From Elephas maximus indicus (Eukaryota > Chordata > Mammalia > Proboscidea > Elephantidae), in contig NC_064841.1 of the NCBI RefSeq assembly GCF_024166365.1, forward strand, positions 28,636,001-28,700,000: 64,000 nucleotides of DNA, read 5' to 3'. Numbering within the stretch: position 1 is the first letter of the stretch; each line of letters starts with the position of its first letter. Positions 33,050 to 45,769 of the stretch are shown piece by piece. A program made the translations under genes and the position numbers. The notes below the pieces were generated by a model. The model was not told the DNA's origin, did not search any database, and was given only the letters and a program-made list of their open reading frames with translations.

Positions 33050-34149
33050 TAGTGCGCCTCAGATGATCAGTTCAACTCCCTCCTATTTCAGAAGAGGAAA
33101 CTGAGGTCAAACTTATGTCCAGAGGTGGGAGTGCAGGGGCAGGGTCCTGGAGACCCTCTATTGAACCAGGCCTTCACTCTTGTTTGTGGCGTGGGTAGGA
33201 CTGGGATCACACAAGGGTCTAGGGCAGCCAAGGCATGTGTTTGGGAGGGGAGAGGCTATTTGCCAATTGACAGGGAAACGTTTCAGTATTTTAGTTATTG
33301 TTATGGTCACAACTAGAGCTAATTGGTTGAATAAGGGTCCAGGTTATGTCATTGGCTGACAGTGGAGTAGCTTGTGGCCAGCTCTGGGCCACAGGAGGTC
33401 TTACTGATGAGGGCTCCAGAATCCCAGATTCCTTTCCCGATGGCTGCTAATGCTTGTGACCCTGGGCTCCCCTCTCCAATGAGGGGAATATTTTATTCTG
33501 CACTCAATCATTTTTTGAGCTTTTTGGATGTAGAGTTGGGACCTTTTGGAAACCTCTGATGCACAAAAGAAAATCAGCCAAGAGCAACATGGAAATAAAA
33601 ATAACTTAATTTAGGCGGTTCTTTTGTTGGAAGAGACTTAGAATTTTATATTAAGAACAAGAAAATAGAAGTTCAGTAGTCAACGGTGGTTTTATTTTTT
33701 TCCAAGTAGGCTCTTACAGGTTGTATGTTTGGATGAGGGACAACAAGGACCAAAGGTAGGGAAAGGAAAGTGGTGGAAAGGGAGGAAAGAAACATACAGA
33801 GCAAGGAGGCAGTGGAAGAGGGGAGCACAGAAGTAGAAGTCAGGGTGCTAAAGTATTTGCCAATTCTTTATACGCAGCCTTGAGTTTCGGTGTGTTCCCT
33901 CTTAACAATGCCTGTTGAAATATCAAAAGTGATTGAAAATTATCTTTCATTTATCCTGAAGTGGTCTTAATGTTGCCTAAACTGTTGCTAATTGCTAAAG
34001 TTTGGAGACAATAAGATAACAAGGGAACGTTTAGCGCCTGCTTGGGATCTCCAAAATAATCCAGTCTGTTGTTGCTTATACCGTTTTTATAAGGGTGAGT
34101 TTTATATACAGCATATTACTAGAATCACTGGGTTTGTAATTATGTTGTT
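33050..34149. other. Mostly unclassified; MIR-like scrap at the left
   Basis: A weak antisense MIR-like piece lies at about 33085-33190 (AGAAGAGGAAACTGAGGTCA). Purine-rich sequence follows at 33745-33840. No coding signal was accepted for the short frames at 33125 and 33374. Confidence 0.45.
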
Positions 34150-34265
34150 TACTCATCTGCCTTCCCTGCAAGAGGGTAAGGTCCTGGAGGTCACAGACTG
34201 CGCCTTTGTCATTTTTGTGTCTCCAGTGTTCATTGTGCTCAGTGGATGTGAGCTGAATGAAAGGG
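34150..34265 (+). repeat. L2 LINE 3' end
   Basis: GGTAAGGTCCTGGAGGTCAC, TTTGTGTCTCCAGTGTTC and GAGCTGAATGAAAGG follow the L2 3' end order. Confidence 0.6.
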
Positions 34266-35039
34266 CTTGTTTAATGGATGAAGGGAGATGGTGTACTTCA
34301 TTTTATTTGAAATATATCATATAGATATTTTCAGAAAAGAAAATTCTTCATTGTTCATGTTTTACTTATTTGTTCTACTGTGCGAATAAATTCCTAAAAA
34401 TAAATGTGTAGTTGTGGATGGACAGCCTGTGGCAGTTTGGATTAGCAGTTCTACTCATTACACTGGCCTTTGTCTGGAGTGTTTTCTACCCGAGTTCTGA
34501 GGTGAGGTTAGGGTGAGAGGTCCATGGCTTGGAGCAGTGAAACAAGTCCAGATATATGATACAGTGGAGTGTGAAGGTGCAGAATCAAAAGTGAGAAATG
34601 TGATAAAAAAGGGACAAGAATAAAAAAAAAAAAAATTGAAGGTAAAATTTTAGGTATTATTTAAATCGCAGCACTATTCTCACTTTGGAATAGAAATGTG
34701 AAAGCTAGGGTAAGGGTACATGATTTGAGTATGAAAGTATATTTTTGATACATACAGCTGTGATGTCAAAAAGATTTTTAGAAAAAGAGGGTGGGAAGGA
34801 ATCCAGCCAATATCCTATTATCCTAAGGCAGAAAAAAAAAAAAACCTGTTAGGATATTGTAGATGGTAAATATTTCAAAGCTAGGAACGTGGAGCAAAGA
34901 CTGTAACCCTGCCACTCATCCTAACCCCAAACTGTCACTGTCTTTTCTGAAAATGCAAGGTGATGCTTCTGTGACTGTGTAAACCAGCTCTGTGAGGTTT
35001 GTAAGGGTCAGGTGGGCCTCACAGAGCCTTCACTGGGAG
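34266..35039. other. No recognisable gene or repeat
   Basis: A-runs at about 34622-34635 and 34831-34843. Nothing else was identified. Confidence 0.45.
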
Positions 35040-35260
35040 ATGTAGTGTGTAAGTACCTGGGCCTACCAATCAGAGAGCTTGGGTTCAGATCTTGAGGGCT
35101 CTAGCATGGTGTGGCCTAAGACAAGTAACTTAAAGATCCTTTTGTGCCTCAGTCTCCCATCCGTAAATTGGGTATAAAACTAATAGCTACTGCACAGGGT
35201 TGTTGGGAAGACTGAAGGAAGTAATGCCTGGAACATAGAAAAGGTACAATAAACGTTAAC
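35040..35260 (+). repeat. MIR SINE
   Basis: GAGAGCTTGGGTTCAGATCT, TGTGCCTCAGTCTCCCATCC, AAATTGGGTATAAAAC and GGGTTGTTGGGAAGACTGAA. A nearly full MIR. Confidence 0.85.
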
Positions 35261-35825
35261 TCCCCCCTCCCACCCCCCCGTCCCAAATCCGACAGGAGCT
35301 ACATCCGTTAATAACCAAGTAAACTGGACTTAGTACTAGAATGGACTTTAAGGTGAAGCCCTATGGAAATATGGAGGAGAGAGAGATTCATTTTAACTGG
35401 GAAGAATTCTTGGGTGACAGTGGGGTTCTATGAGGACCCTGTGGTGAGAAGCAATAGGAAAGCTTCTGGCAAAGCTGGCGACAACCACAGAGGGTGAACT
35501 GCGTGCATTTGGTGATTATACTTTTAAGATATGTTTTGACATTAGCTACAGAATTAGATTTTTTTCTTAATTCACTGTGTTTGCAACATAACATTTAATA
35601 GGAGAAAGATAATTTACATCTCTTTACCAATGGGTGTATGCATAGAGGTGTATTTTTAAAATGTATTTACAATTCAGAAGCAGTAGGGTATACTCAACAC
35701 AAGAATGAACTAGTGCATGCCAAGTTGGAAAACACCCCCTCCATTGCCTTCTTTAGCTTCATGTGAACAAGAGAAGACATTACTGGCACTATCAGCTTTA
35801 TAAGGGCGTGGGTAATACACATCTG
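35261..35825. other. No recognisable gene or repeat
   Basis: A C-rich low-complexity stretch at 35262-35280 follows the MIR. Otherwise nothing was identified. Confidence 0.45.
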
Positions 35826-35990
35826 GGGCAGTGGTAGACCCAGGTTAAGTTCCTGGCCAGGACGTCTCTAGGAAGAAAGGTCTGGCAATCTGCTTCCAAA
35901 AACCAGCCAATGGAAACCATGTGAATCACAAGGATATCATTGTGTATGGAGTTGCCATGACTGGCTCCATGGCAGCTAACAACAACAAGA
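35826..35990 (+). repeat. AfroSINE long variant with CAA-rich tail
   Basis: AAGAAAGGTCTGGCAATCTG, AAAACCAGCCAATGGAAACC and a tail GCAGCTAACAACAACAAG. The head is weak. Confidence 0.82.
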
Positions 35991-37050
35991 CATATTCATG
36001 TGAATTGTGGGTAGAAGCATACACTGTTCATCAATAATCTAGATCAGCTCTTTTCAAAATCTTGTACAAAATGTTGTTCCCCATCCCTACCTGCAAGAAC
36101 ACTTTTTCTGAATGAACTTGTCTGTGAAATTCCAGTTTGTGGGACACCTTATAGTCAAAGCTGTTTGACAGTTGCTGCATGGGTACAGTGAGCCAGCTCT
36201 TTGGCTCCCACCTTTCCCCTCTTCCCCACCTTCTGGCAGCTGCTGCTCACCAGTTGCTGGAAACTTAGGGCTCCTAGAAGTAGATGTAAAGATGCTGCTA
36301 TACCCTCATTACAGGGAAAAGACTAAGACTCAGAAAGGAGAAAGAAAAGAGGAAACAAACAGTGCTTTAAAAGCTTTTTGCCACGGTTATGCTGACACTG
36401 ACTCGTACTGAGAGCCGATTTTTAAATTTTCAGGAATTTTATAAGCCAGTTGTTAAATACAGACATTATCAAAAAGCAAATTATTTAATGTTTAGATTCT
36501 AAACTTACATTAAGTAAACTCTATGGAAATAAAGGTAATAAATATCAAAACCATCGCTTCTCATTTACTGTTATCTATGCTGTTGAGGTTATTTGCATCT
36601 TTTGTGTCTTAATGGTGGAGATAGTATACCTTCTGTGCAACTCTTCCAACTGCTCATTCAATGACATTATGCTGGTAGTTTGAAATCAGCCACGTGGGAA
36701 TATTTACACCATGGAAATTGGCCTAACACAGTCAGGGTTTCTCTCCCCCTCCCAGCAAGGTATTAAACATTTGCCAGCATACCACTGACCTTTGCCCATA
36801 TGGACTATCAGAGCTTCTTCACTCCCCATATCTTTCTCAGTGCAACCAATGAGATTTGCCCAGTTCTTTTCCTTTAGCTGTCATAATGGTTCTGAATCTG
36901 AGGATGTGGTTGGGCAAAAGGAATATACCTAGTTATATAATGTTCTTATCTTTCATTTCCTATGAGCTGACACAGTTAGAGTTGGCACCAGATGTTTTAG
37001 CTGTCAACCACATTTATGTTAAACTTTGATTTTACTTTTTTGTGGAGACA
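35991..37050. other. No recognisable gene or repeat
   Basis: The short frame at 36172-36411 has no recognisable family. Nothing else was identified. Confidence 0.45.
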
Positions 37051-37383
37051 GGATTCTTTTGATATTTTACCCCTAGGAAGTACCCCCTACCCCACCCCAT
37101 GGTAGTTCTATGGTCTACAGAATTCTACAGAATCAATCATGGTAGTTCTATGGTCTACAGAATTCTACAGAATCAACTGGGAACTTATTAAAATTCCCAG
37201 GTTCCACCACAAACCTTCTAAATTTGGATTCCTGGATTCTTTTGATATTTTACCCCCTAGGAAGTACCCCCTACCCCACCCCAATCATGGTAGTTCTATG
37301 GTCTACAGAATTCTACAGAATCAACTGGGAACTTATTAAAATTCCCAGGTTCCACCACAAACCTTCTAAATTTGGATTCCTGG
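37051..37383 (+). repeat. Nested tandem duplication over a MER5-like element
   Basis: A unit beginning GGATTCTTTTGATATTTTAC starts at 37051 and again at 37234, the second copy ending near 37383. Inside the first copy a 40-bp subunit (CATGGTAGTTCTATGGTCTA...) is itself doubled (37098-37137 and 37138-37177). It is single in the second copy (from 37286). Copies are almost identical, so the event is young. The underlying sequence (AATCAACTGGGAACTTATTA, TTTGGATTCCTGG) looks like an antisense MER5-type hAT piece. The plus-strand frames at 37139-37339 and 37224-37556 only reflect the duplication. Confidence 0.92.
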
Positions 37384-38188
37384 GGGGAGTGGGACACGAA
37401 ATAGTATTTTTTAAGCTTCCTGCTCAACCCCTCCTGTGGGTTCACTGCCCAGGCCTGGTGCCTTCTATGCTTTGCTCAGGATCAGTCAGCCGGGCTGCTG
37501 GGCCCTGGCCACATTGCATGGGAATCTTGGTTTTTACGTTCGGCTTCACGTTCTGATCGTGTGAGATCCTGGAATCCAGAGGCTGGCTCTTTGCTTCATC
37601 AGCCTGCCTCATGCCAGGGCCTAGATTCCTACCCAAGGAGACAGCTCTGTGTAGCGGAGGGAGATAGCGGGTGTGCTGGGTTTGATTTCTTCTTGAGCCT
37701 CTGTAAGAACTTGGTACGTGCAGGTTTTCACCTTTCTGAGCTGTAGTTGCCCATCTCTGGTGATTGTCAGGAGCATCCTGGGTTCATTACAGTCATTCAT
37801 TACTATTACTGCAATTGGAACAAGGGCTGCTCTCAACTAATGGGAGTTAAACATGAGTAGCTTCCTATGAAAATGTCGCCTTTCCTTTCTGGGGGGCTTG
37901 ATTCAGCTGCACGTATTTGTCCTGTGGGTGAATAATCTATGATAGACCCAAAAAATAATCTATGATAGAATGGATCAATTAAACAGGAAAGTAATGTAAA
38001 CTAACGTAAAGTCAAGTAAACTAAATGTGGTTGATTTTGGGAGTCTCAGGTTTCCCCCCCCCTTTTTTTTTTGTACTAGGGGTGTTTTTGGCAGGTGTGC
38101 GTGTGTGTGTATTCATGTGTCACTCTGTGAGCCATCACGCGGCTAGAAGTGCATGTTGGAGGAGATGTTTGTTTTGTCTGATCTCACC
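37384..38188. other. No recognisable gene; homopolymer C/T tract
   Basis: A CCCCCCCC-TTTTTTTTT run lies at about 38054-38073, followed by a short GT-rich patch. Frames at 37442-37836 are not supported. Confidence 0.45.
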
Positions 38189-38392
38189 AGAGTCCCTGGG
38201 TGATGCAAACAGTTAACATGCTCGGTGCTAACTGAAAGCTTGGAAGTTCAAGTCCAGCTGTAGGCACATTGGAAGAAAGGCCTCGTGATTTATTATGAAG
38301 AATCAGCCAATGAACACTCTATGGAGCACAGGTCTACACTGACACACATGGAGATGCCATGAGTTGGAGTTGCCTCAGTGGCAACTCGTGGC
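38189..38392 (+). repeat. AfroSINE long variant
   Basis: GTCCCTGGGTGATGCAAACA head, GAAGAAAGGCCTCGTGAT, GAATCAGCCAATGAACACTC and ATGAGTTGGAGTTGCC tail. Confidence 0.92.
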
Positions 38393-38879
38393 GGTGGCGG
38401 ATCTCACCAGAGGACATGGGATGAGCTTGATTAATGGTAAAGTAATTTGTGCAGATCTGTTCCCAGGAAGGTCAGTAAGGTTGGCAGTGCAGCCCTTATC
38501 CTGTATTGCAGCAGTCCCTGCTTATGCTGGAGAATTTGTCAAGGCCAGAGTCTTTCAGTATCAATAGAGCGTTCAGCATGTGTTAGTGAGTCTAAGAGTG
38601 GGCCCGCCCACACAGAGCTTATGACCCAGTGCAGGATCCCAGTCTAGGTGGTGATTCACCCATCCCAGTGAAGACAGGACTGAGGGCACAGCAGATTCCT
38701 CCCAGGCCGCCTGAGGCAGGCTGGTCTTTTGTAATGATAAAATACTTCGGTTTTTCTTCATAGAGATTTTCAAACTGTTCTGTGTTTCAGGGGTGGGCTG
38801 AGAGTGGGGGTGAGATGTAGAGGGCAGGGTTCTGGAGTTTCTCTAAACTCCACATTCCTCCATAGTTTATTCTACTTGG

Positions 38880-39835
38880 CTTCTTAAGAATAACTTTTGT
38901 TTTAGATTTACAGAAAAGTTGACAAGACAGCACAGAGTTCCCATGTTTCCCACACCCAGTTTCCCCTATTATAAATGTCATACATTAGTATGGTACATTG
39001 GTTACAATGAATGAACCATACTGATACATTAATGTGTTATTACTAAAGACCATACCGTATCTGGAACCCTGGTGGTGCAGTGGCTAACAGCCTGGCTGCT
39101 AACCAAAAGGTCAACAGTTTCCTTGGAAACCCTATGGGGCAGTTCTCCTCTGTCCTATAGGGATGCTATGAGTCGGAATCAACTCTACAGCAAGAGGTTT
39201 CGTTTTGGTTTGTACACTGTATCCAGCTTTCGCTAGTTTTCCCCAATGTCCTTTTTTGGTGCCAAGATGCAGTCCAGGATACCACATTACATTGAGTTGT
39301 CACATCTCCTTCAGCTCCTCCTGGCTGTGATAGTTCCTCAGACTTTCCTTGTTTTGATTACCTTGACAGTTTTAAGGAGTACTGGTCAGGTATTTTGTAC
39401 CTCTCATGTCCCTCATGATTAGACGGGAGGAAAACCATAGAGGTAAGTGTTAACTCTCATGACATGATAGCAAAGGTACGTACTATTAACATAACTTGTT
39501 CACTGTTGATGCTGACCTTGATCACCTGGCCAAGGTAGCATTTGTCAGGTTTCTCCACTGTGAAGCTACTCCTTTTTCCCCCTTTTCAATACTGTACTCA
39601 TCAGGAGGACATCACTATGTGCAACCAGGGCTTAATTGGGCGGGGAGGGAGTTATGCTCCTCCTGCTTGAAAGGGGAGTATCTGTCTACTTAAAATATTT
39701 GGAATTTTTCTGCATGGGAAATTTGTCTGTTCTCCATTTATTTATTCAATCATTTATATCAGTATGGACTCATGGATATTTATTTCATGCTTTTGGTTAT
39801 TATCCAGTACTGCATTATTTATTTATATTCAGCTT
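38880..39835 (-). mobile_element. Old L1-type LINE 3' region, antisense, split by an AfroSINE
   Basis: Phrases such as GATTTACAGAAAAGTTGACA, CAGTTTCCCCTATTATAAAT, GAGTACTGGTCAGGTATTTT and ATCAGTATGGACTCATGGAT belong to a common ancient L1M-type non-coding region seen widely in placental genomes. The exact subfamily is not assigned. Confidence 0.5.
39063..39208 (+). repeat. AfroSINE, internal deletion
   Basis: Head GAACCCTGGTGGTGCAGTGG and tail ATGAGTCGGAATCAACTC are intact. The B-box region is deleted (CAACAGTTTCCTTGG joins directly). Confidence 0.92.
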
Positions 39836-40029
39836 TTTAAAGATTTTATTTGAACAAAAAATTTCTGCTATTTAAAAATGCTAGAGAACTATATTATTTT
39901 TAAAATATTTTCCCTCCTTTTTTCCTTTTCTACTTTAAATAGCCTCTTTCTTTCTCTCTCTTTTTTTATTCCTTGGGGGCAATAAGTAAGTTGCCATTTA
40001 GGATTTAATTACGCTTTCCTTTTTCTTTA

Positions 40030-40238
40030 TGGAACCCTGGTGGCACAGTAGTTAAGTGCTCTGCTGCTAACTGAAAGGTTAGCAGTTCAAACCCACCAGC
40101 TGCTCTGTGGGAGAAAGACATGGCAGCCTGCTTCCATGAAGATTTATAGCCTTGGAAACAGTGTGGGGCAGTTCTACCCTGTCCTATGGGATAACTATGG
40201 GTTGGAATCTACTCAGCAGCGATGGGTTTTTCTTTTCT
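40030..40238 (+). repeat. AfroSINE long variant
   Basis: GGAACCCTGGTGGCACAGTA head, CAGTTCAAACCCACC B-box-like motif, GGGAGAAAGACATGGCAGCC middle and ATGGGTTGGAATCTACTC tail. Confidence 0.93.
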
Positions 40239-40239
40239 T

Positions 40240-42695
40240 TCTTTCTTTTGCAGAGGTCAAGTTAAAAAGGTAAATATTGAAGTTGTTATTTTAGAGTGGT
40301 AGAGAACAAAAGGCATCCTCCCCGCCCCCCCCCCCCCCCAGCTGCCCATTGCTTACTGAGTTTGCACTCAGCGCTTTAAATTATTGCTGAGTTAGCCTAT
40401 GGCCTATAAGGAGATTTATAGTTGTCTGTCTTCCCAAAACCACTCAGAAAGTTTAATAACATGCAGAGATTTGAGAATAAATTTTCGCCTTCCCCCCCAC
40501 CCCCAGATTTTCCTTTAAATAAGAAACTTTGAAAATGCTACTCATTTCTTACTGCTACAAGAATGGCGTACTTGTTACATGGACTTGGGCAAGTCAGTCG
40601 TACATGCTTTCTGTTTTCTAAAATGAATCTTCTTTGTACAATTTTTTTTCTCTACTAAAGAATACAATAAATAAGGCATATATAAGTTTATATCTCATCT
40701 CTTTCTAAAGCATCTAAAAGTATATAGTAGCTTTTAACATGCTTATTGGCCTGGCTAAAAATAGGCGGAAAAATTCTAACAAATTTTATTCCTTTTACTT
40801 TTCTTACAGTTGGACATTTTCTTTAGAATTTCTTTAACTAATTTTGTTCTAAGGTCCAGTGTTTTCTAGACATTCTTGTTTCTATACCAGCTCACAAATG
40901 CGGAAACACTTTAGAGAGTCGTCTCAGTCTCAGGCAAGTTCCTCTTTTTATTTTTTTCAAAGTTGTGGGCAGGCAATTATATTCAGAGACCAGATGACCT
41001 GGCCAAGTGGGGCAGAAAGAGACCCAGGAATCAGGTATTGATTAGTGGTTTAGTGTGGGGTGGGTTACCCATGCAGCCTACTGTTGAGGCCAACTAAGGA
41101 CTCAGTGTTCCTCTGAGGAGCAGGAGGCCTTTCCTAGCATCCTGAGTCTGTAAGTGGCTTTCCTAGCTTGGGTCTCAGCAGATTGGCCCATACCACAACC
41201 TGGGCAGGGTCTCTGAAAGCAGACTTGAGACCACAGGTCAACTCCTGTGCAGGAGCTGAGCCTTGAGACCTGGACAGCCGGGCCTGGAGAGTTTACCGTT
41301 GCATTCAAATACAGGATAACTGTTAATTTGAAACATGATGAGAAGTCATTATTGTACTGTATGGTAATTAAGTACAAATTAAGCATAAAGGATAACCACT
41401 TCACATAATTGAGTCTAATTAGAATTATTTTAATGCAGCCAAAGCAGAAATTTAATTCTCATTCTTTCTCTTCCTCATCTCAAATCAGGATTAGAATTTA
41501 ATTATGCCCACGTTGACACTCTTTGCTGATTTCATCCAGAATATATTTCTCAACTTATTTGTTCATTCATGAAGTCATAGACTTTTAATCCAATGTCTTC
41601 TATACAATAATGGTATTGTTACACCTTTGTTTCCTGGATTCAGGAACTCAGGAAAGCTGTGAAATTCACCCTTAATTTAAAATGACTGTGTATTCAATGA
41701 GCAGAGATGATCAGAAAAGACGTACATAATTCATTTCTCTTCCTCAGCCAAGCTGAGTCTAGGGTAGGGAGGGACAGCATTACTTCAGATAAGGCCGGGG
41801 TTTCATTTGACCTTGTGGTCCTCAGCCCCACAGCCCCACAGCCCCAGAGCTGGTATGGAGCACAGGTGGTATCACAGTCCCAGGGCAGAGAGGTTGAAGA
41901 CACCCCAGCTGGGAGTGGTCCCCTGGGCTCATCAGCTACCTTGTTCCCTCAGAGGGTAGGCCAGGAAGGTATTGTTTCCCTAGCCAGAGACTTGATTTTC
42001 TACAAGGTGTAGACCCATTGTTAATGCTGCAAAAATGAGTTTAGAACTACTTTGGTAGAGGATATTTAAGTGATTGAAATTCACTAAACACACCCTCATC
42101 ATTAACTTTATATTGTATCCCACAGCATTTTAATCAACCTACTTCGATCTTGATCAACCCACTTTCCTGCCATTGCTGATTATGAAACAATGGGACAGTC
42201 TTACTCAAGTATGGGTTAGTGTTACTTGGACTGAATGGCCTAAGAATGTTTTCCTTCCCTTTAAAGTTTCTTTAAGTTTCACGTTTTAAGGGTCAGCGAT
42301 ACTTACATTTATATATCATTTTACAAATGAGTCATGGAAAATGTGTTTGAAAATTATTCTCACACGACAGCCATTGTGAAACTTACAAGGAAGAATGGTA
42401 CTTAAGGTATAATGAGTCTCTAAAAAATTCTAAAGAATTTTTGAGGAAATAACAATAAAGAATAAAAATTGAGGTAATAACAATAAAGAATAAGAAAAAA
42501 TAAACCCTTAAAAAATTTAGTCAACTTCAGTTTTAAGTAGGAAGTCCAAAATAAATAAGTGAGAAAGTTAGACATTTTATTCACATTAATGCATGCCAGA
42601 TTTTTCACATTATTAAGATTTTTGCATCTATTTTGGTTGAAAGCTGCTCACTTAACAATATATGCATTTAAAAGAAAGATATCCACATTATAACA
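40240..42695. other. Mostly unclassified sequence; C-homopolymer and short CAGCCCCA repeat
   Basis: A C-rich run sits at 40320-40339 and another at 40493-40504. A CAGCCCCA unit repeats about three times at 41824-41848. The frames at 41102-41404 and 41694-42012 have no recognisable protein features or splice sites. No transposon was assigned. Confidence 0.45.
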
Positions 42696-42699
42696 CATT

Positions 42700-42965
42700 T
42701 TTTTTTTTAATTGTGCTTTAGGTGAAAGTTTACAAAGCAAATTAGCTTCTCATTAAACAATTAATGCAAATATTGTTTCATGACATTGGTTGCCAACCCC
42801 ATGATGTCTTAACACTCTCCCCTTCTCAGCCTGGGGCTCCCCATTTCCATTCATTCAGCTTTCCTGTCCCCTTTTGCCTTCTCCTCCTTGCCCCTGGGCT
42901 GATGTGCCTATTTAGTCTTGTATACATGGTTGAACTGTGTGTGTTATTGTTCATTTAACACTTGC
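42700..42965 (-). mobile_element. L1 LINE 3' UTR end, antisense
   Basis: It starts with a poly(T) run at about 42701-42710 and reads AGGTGAAAGTTTACAAAGCA, as the L1 ends at 10840 and 57190 do. It ends about 265 bp later, so it is strongly 5'-truncated. Confidence 0.75.
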
Positions 42966-43114
42966 TACTCCTCGCAGGTGTTTATGCGTGTTTATAAATG
43001 GCCCAAATTCACTATAAGAAACTGGTTGTGCTAGGAAGGACTCCGCACTGGTAGTCAGGACAATTGAGTGTTGGTTTTGACTCTGCAACAACTTAGTGTG
43101 ACCCTGATGAATTT

Positions 43115-43828
43115 GTTGTTATTGTTGTTGTTAGGTGCTGTTGAGTCAATTCGAACTCATAGCAACCCTAAGTGCAACAGAGTGAAACACTGCCTGGCTT
43201 TGCACCATCTTCACAATTGTTGCTATCTCTAAGTCCAATGTTGTAGCCACTGTGCCAATCCATCTTGTTGAGGGTCTTGCTCTTTTTCGCTGACCCTTTA
43301 CTTTACCAAACGTGATGTCCTTCTCCAAGGACTGGTCGGTCCCTCCTGATAACATGTCCAAAGTACATGAGACTAAGTCTTGCTTCGAAGGAGCATTCTG
43401 GCTGTACCTCTTCTACGGCAGATTTGTTCATTCTTCTGGCAGTCCATGGTAATTCAATATTCTTCACCAACACTGTGATTGAAATGCACCAGTTCTTCTT
43501 TGGTCTTCCTTATTCATTGTTCAGCTTTTGCATGCATGTAAGGTGATTGCAAACACCATGGCTTGAGTTAGGTGCACCTTAGTCCTCAAACTGACATCTT
43601 TGGCTTTTAACACTTTAAGGAGGTCTTTTGCAGCAGATTTGCCCAGTGCAATGCATTGTTTGATTTCTTGACTCCTGCTTCCACAGGCATTGATTATGGA
43701 TCCAAGTAAAATGATATCCTTGACAACTTCAATCTTTTCTCCGTTTATCATGATATTGCTTATTGGGCCAGTTGTGAGGAGTTTTCTTATGTTGAGGTAT
43801 ACTTTATATATTAAAGGCTGTATGTAAT
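43115..43828 (-). pseudogene. RTE LINE 3' end, antisense
   Basis: The minus strand from 43828 gives the C-terminal part of the RTE protein (43521-43751: IMINGEKIEVVKD-type region, GKSAAKDLLKVLKAKDV, KVHLTQAMVFAIT). A second frame at 43146-43361 (DMLSGGTDQSLEKDI, RARPSTRWIGTVA) follows. The end is a TTG/CAA-type tail at 43118-43135. It is truncated at its 5' side and frameshifted. Confidence 0.88.
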
Positions 43829-43948
43829 CTGATCAATTTATTTCAGCATATTTCACCAGTACGCTGTTCTGTTCCAGATCCTGCCTTCTAAGTCCATGAA
43901 GAATTACCCTTAGTCTTGGCCACCCCCTTCAGAAGTTCACAGTCTAAT

Positions 43949-44123
43949 CAGTGGCCCTCACACTCCAGTGTGCTTCGTAATCCCCAGGAGGCTCATCAAA
44001 ACACAGTGCTGGGCCTCCCCTCGAGTTTCTGATTCATTAGGTTTGGGCTGGGCTGAGCTTATGCATTTCTACAAGTTCCCAGATCATGCTGCTGGTTTGG
44101 GGACCGCAATTTGAGAGCCACTG
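43949..44123 (+). repeat. MER5A-like hAT DNA transposon
   Basis: CAGTGG at 43949 and CCACTG at 44118-44123 form the terminal inverted repeats. Internal TTTCTGATTCATTAGGTTTG and TTTGAGAGCCACTG fit MER5A. An 8-bp flanking duplication is not recognisable. Confidence 0.8.
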
Positions 44124-45299
44124 TTCAAATGGTTTAGCTGACACATCAGTAACCACCCTTCAAAGTTTGAATGCTGTGGAATAAGTACAAGTAATGTATA
44201 GTGGGAAGCAGCATGTGGGGTGTGGCAAAGTGGGTTGAAAGATTAATTAACAGCTGGAGATCTGAGAAGCCCTAAAGGAAGAGGGAGAGATTCAACAGGA
44301 TCTTGAAAAATTGATAAAGCCTGACAAGGTGTTTTAGCGGATGGCGTCATCCCAATCTCTCGACGGGAGGGAGGGTGCAGAATGAATGTATATGGGAGTG
44401 GGGGATAGTTTAGCATTGGTAGAATGTAGGGTTGTCGTGGGAGAAGGAACAGCCAGAAAGGTGGAATTGAGAATGAAAGAAGTGAAAAGTTAAACTGAGT
44501 CAGTTCTTGGTTTTTGACTTCGGCAGCAAAGGAACAACATGATCAGTGCCATGCTTAAGAAGAGCAACTCTGACAATGTGATGGATAGCTTGGGAAGAGA
44601 AACTGCGATTTTGGAGAGCCAGTTGGTGGTATTGGGCAGCCTAGTACAGAGCCCATGTATGGGCTGAAGAAGAATGGGAAGATGGGAAAGATACAGCTGT
44701 GTGGTGGATCGACAGTAGAAGTCACAGATAGGGTAGTTGATTGGTTCCTTGGGATTAGGAAAAGGGAAGGATCAAGGGAAATGAGGGTTCAAGTCTGAAG
44801 TGCTGGGGAAGAAAGATGGTGGCTGGAGACCTCAGGGGAAACAGGTTTGAATAGCAAACTAACCTTTTAGGGCCTTAAGTTTCCTTAGAAAGGAGCTGGA
44901 CCTGTTGTTCTTAAAGGTCTCTTTAAGCTCTAATGTTTACTCTCTTTTTATGATTGTAATCAATGTTTAGAGGGTTGTTGGTTGTCTGAAGTACTATAAA
45001 ATATATTTGTACAAAAAGCAAATGGCTTACATATGACAGGTACTCATATATTTGTTATTGGTTGATACAGGTTAATCATTAGCTCTGAAATGCTTACATC
45101 TGCAAATAGTCTTCTCTTTTAGCTCTTCTTAATTTTGTTTATAGTTTTCTTAGTTCCTCCTCCCATTTTATGTGCTATGCATGTAAACATTTTTTGGGTA
45201 TGTGTTCTATGTATATATTTTAAGTAAGTACAGCAGATACTTAAGCCTTTCTTTGGCTCTTTCTCACATCATAATAATCATACCATCTATTGAGATATG
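44124..45299. other. Unclassified; possible old purine-rich repeat
   Basis: The segment 44330-44880 (GAGCAACTCTGACAATGTGA, GGAGAGCCAGTTGGTGG) resembles a widespread old placental repeat whose name I cannot give. No gene signal. Confidence 0.4.
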
Positions 45300-45440
45300 T
45301 GTGTACAATCTTGTCTTTCCCACTGGCTTACAAGCTCCTTTTGGGTAAGGACCATGTCTTATTCATCTTTGTCTTCCTCGCTGCACTAATCATAAGTCCT
45401 TGTAAAAAGTGGCCAGCAAATGTTTCATGGATTGGATTCC
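45300..45440 (+). repeat. L2 LINE 3' end
   Basis: TTACAAGCTCCTTTTGGGTA and AGGACCATGTCTTATTCATC match the L2 3' end pattern. Confidence 0.7.
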
Positions 45441-45654
45441 ATCTCTGAGTAAAAGTAAATTACAATCTGTCCTTCAGGGAGAGACCAAATGCCTCAGGCA
45501 ATAAAAATTAATAGTTTAAAGGGAAATGGAAATCCATGTATCTTGGAAGGTGGAAAGAGGAAAGGTGTTTATTTTAGTAGACTCTTGAGAGTGAAGTAGA
45601 GATATTCATGGACACTTTAGGGACAAGAAATAGACTCTTATGAAAACTAGGAGT

Positions 45655-45768
45655 GCGTTCAGCTCTGCCCTAAATTAGCCACTGAAAACTCTGGGCTAGA
45701 CCGTTGTACCCTGGGCCTCAATTTCCTCATTTGTGTCACTGAGGTTGTAGTAACTTACAGGTTTTTGT
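45655..45768 (+). repeat. MIR SINE fragment
   Basis: CTGGGCCTCAATTTCCTCAT with preceding MIR-like sequence. The AfroSINE that follows truncates it. Confidence 0.65.
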
Positions 45769-45769
45769 A

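Noticed and set aside
39441-39451. GAG|GTAAGT-type splice donor on plus
   Set aside because: It lies in old L1-derived sequence, with no open exon or acceptor before it.
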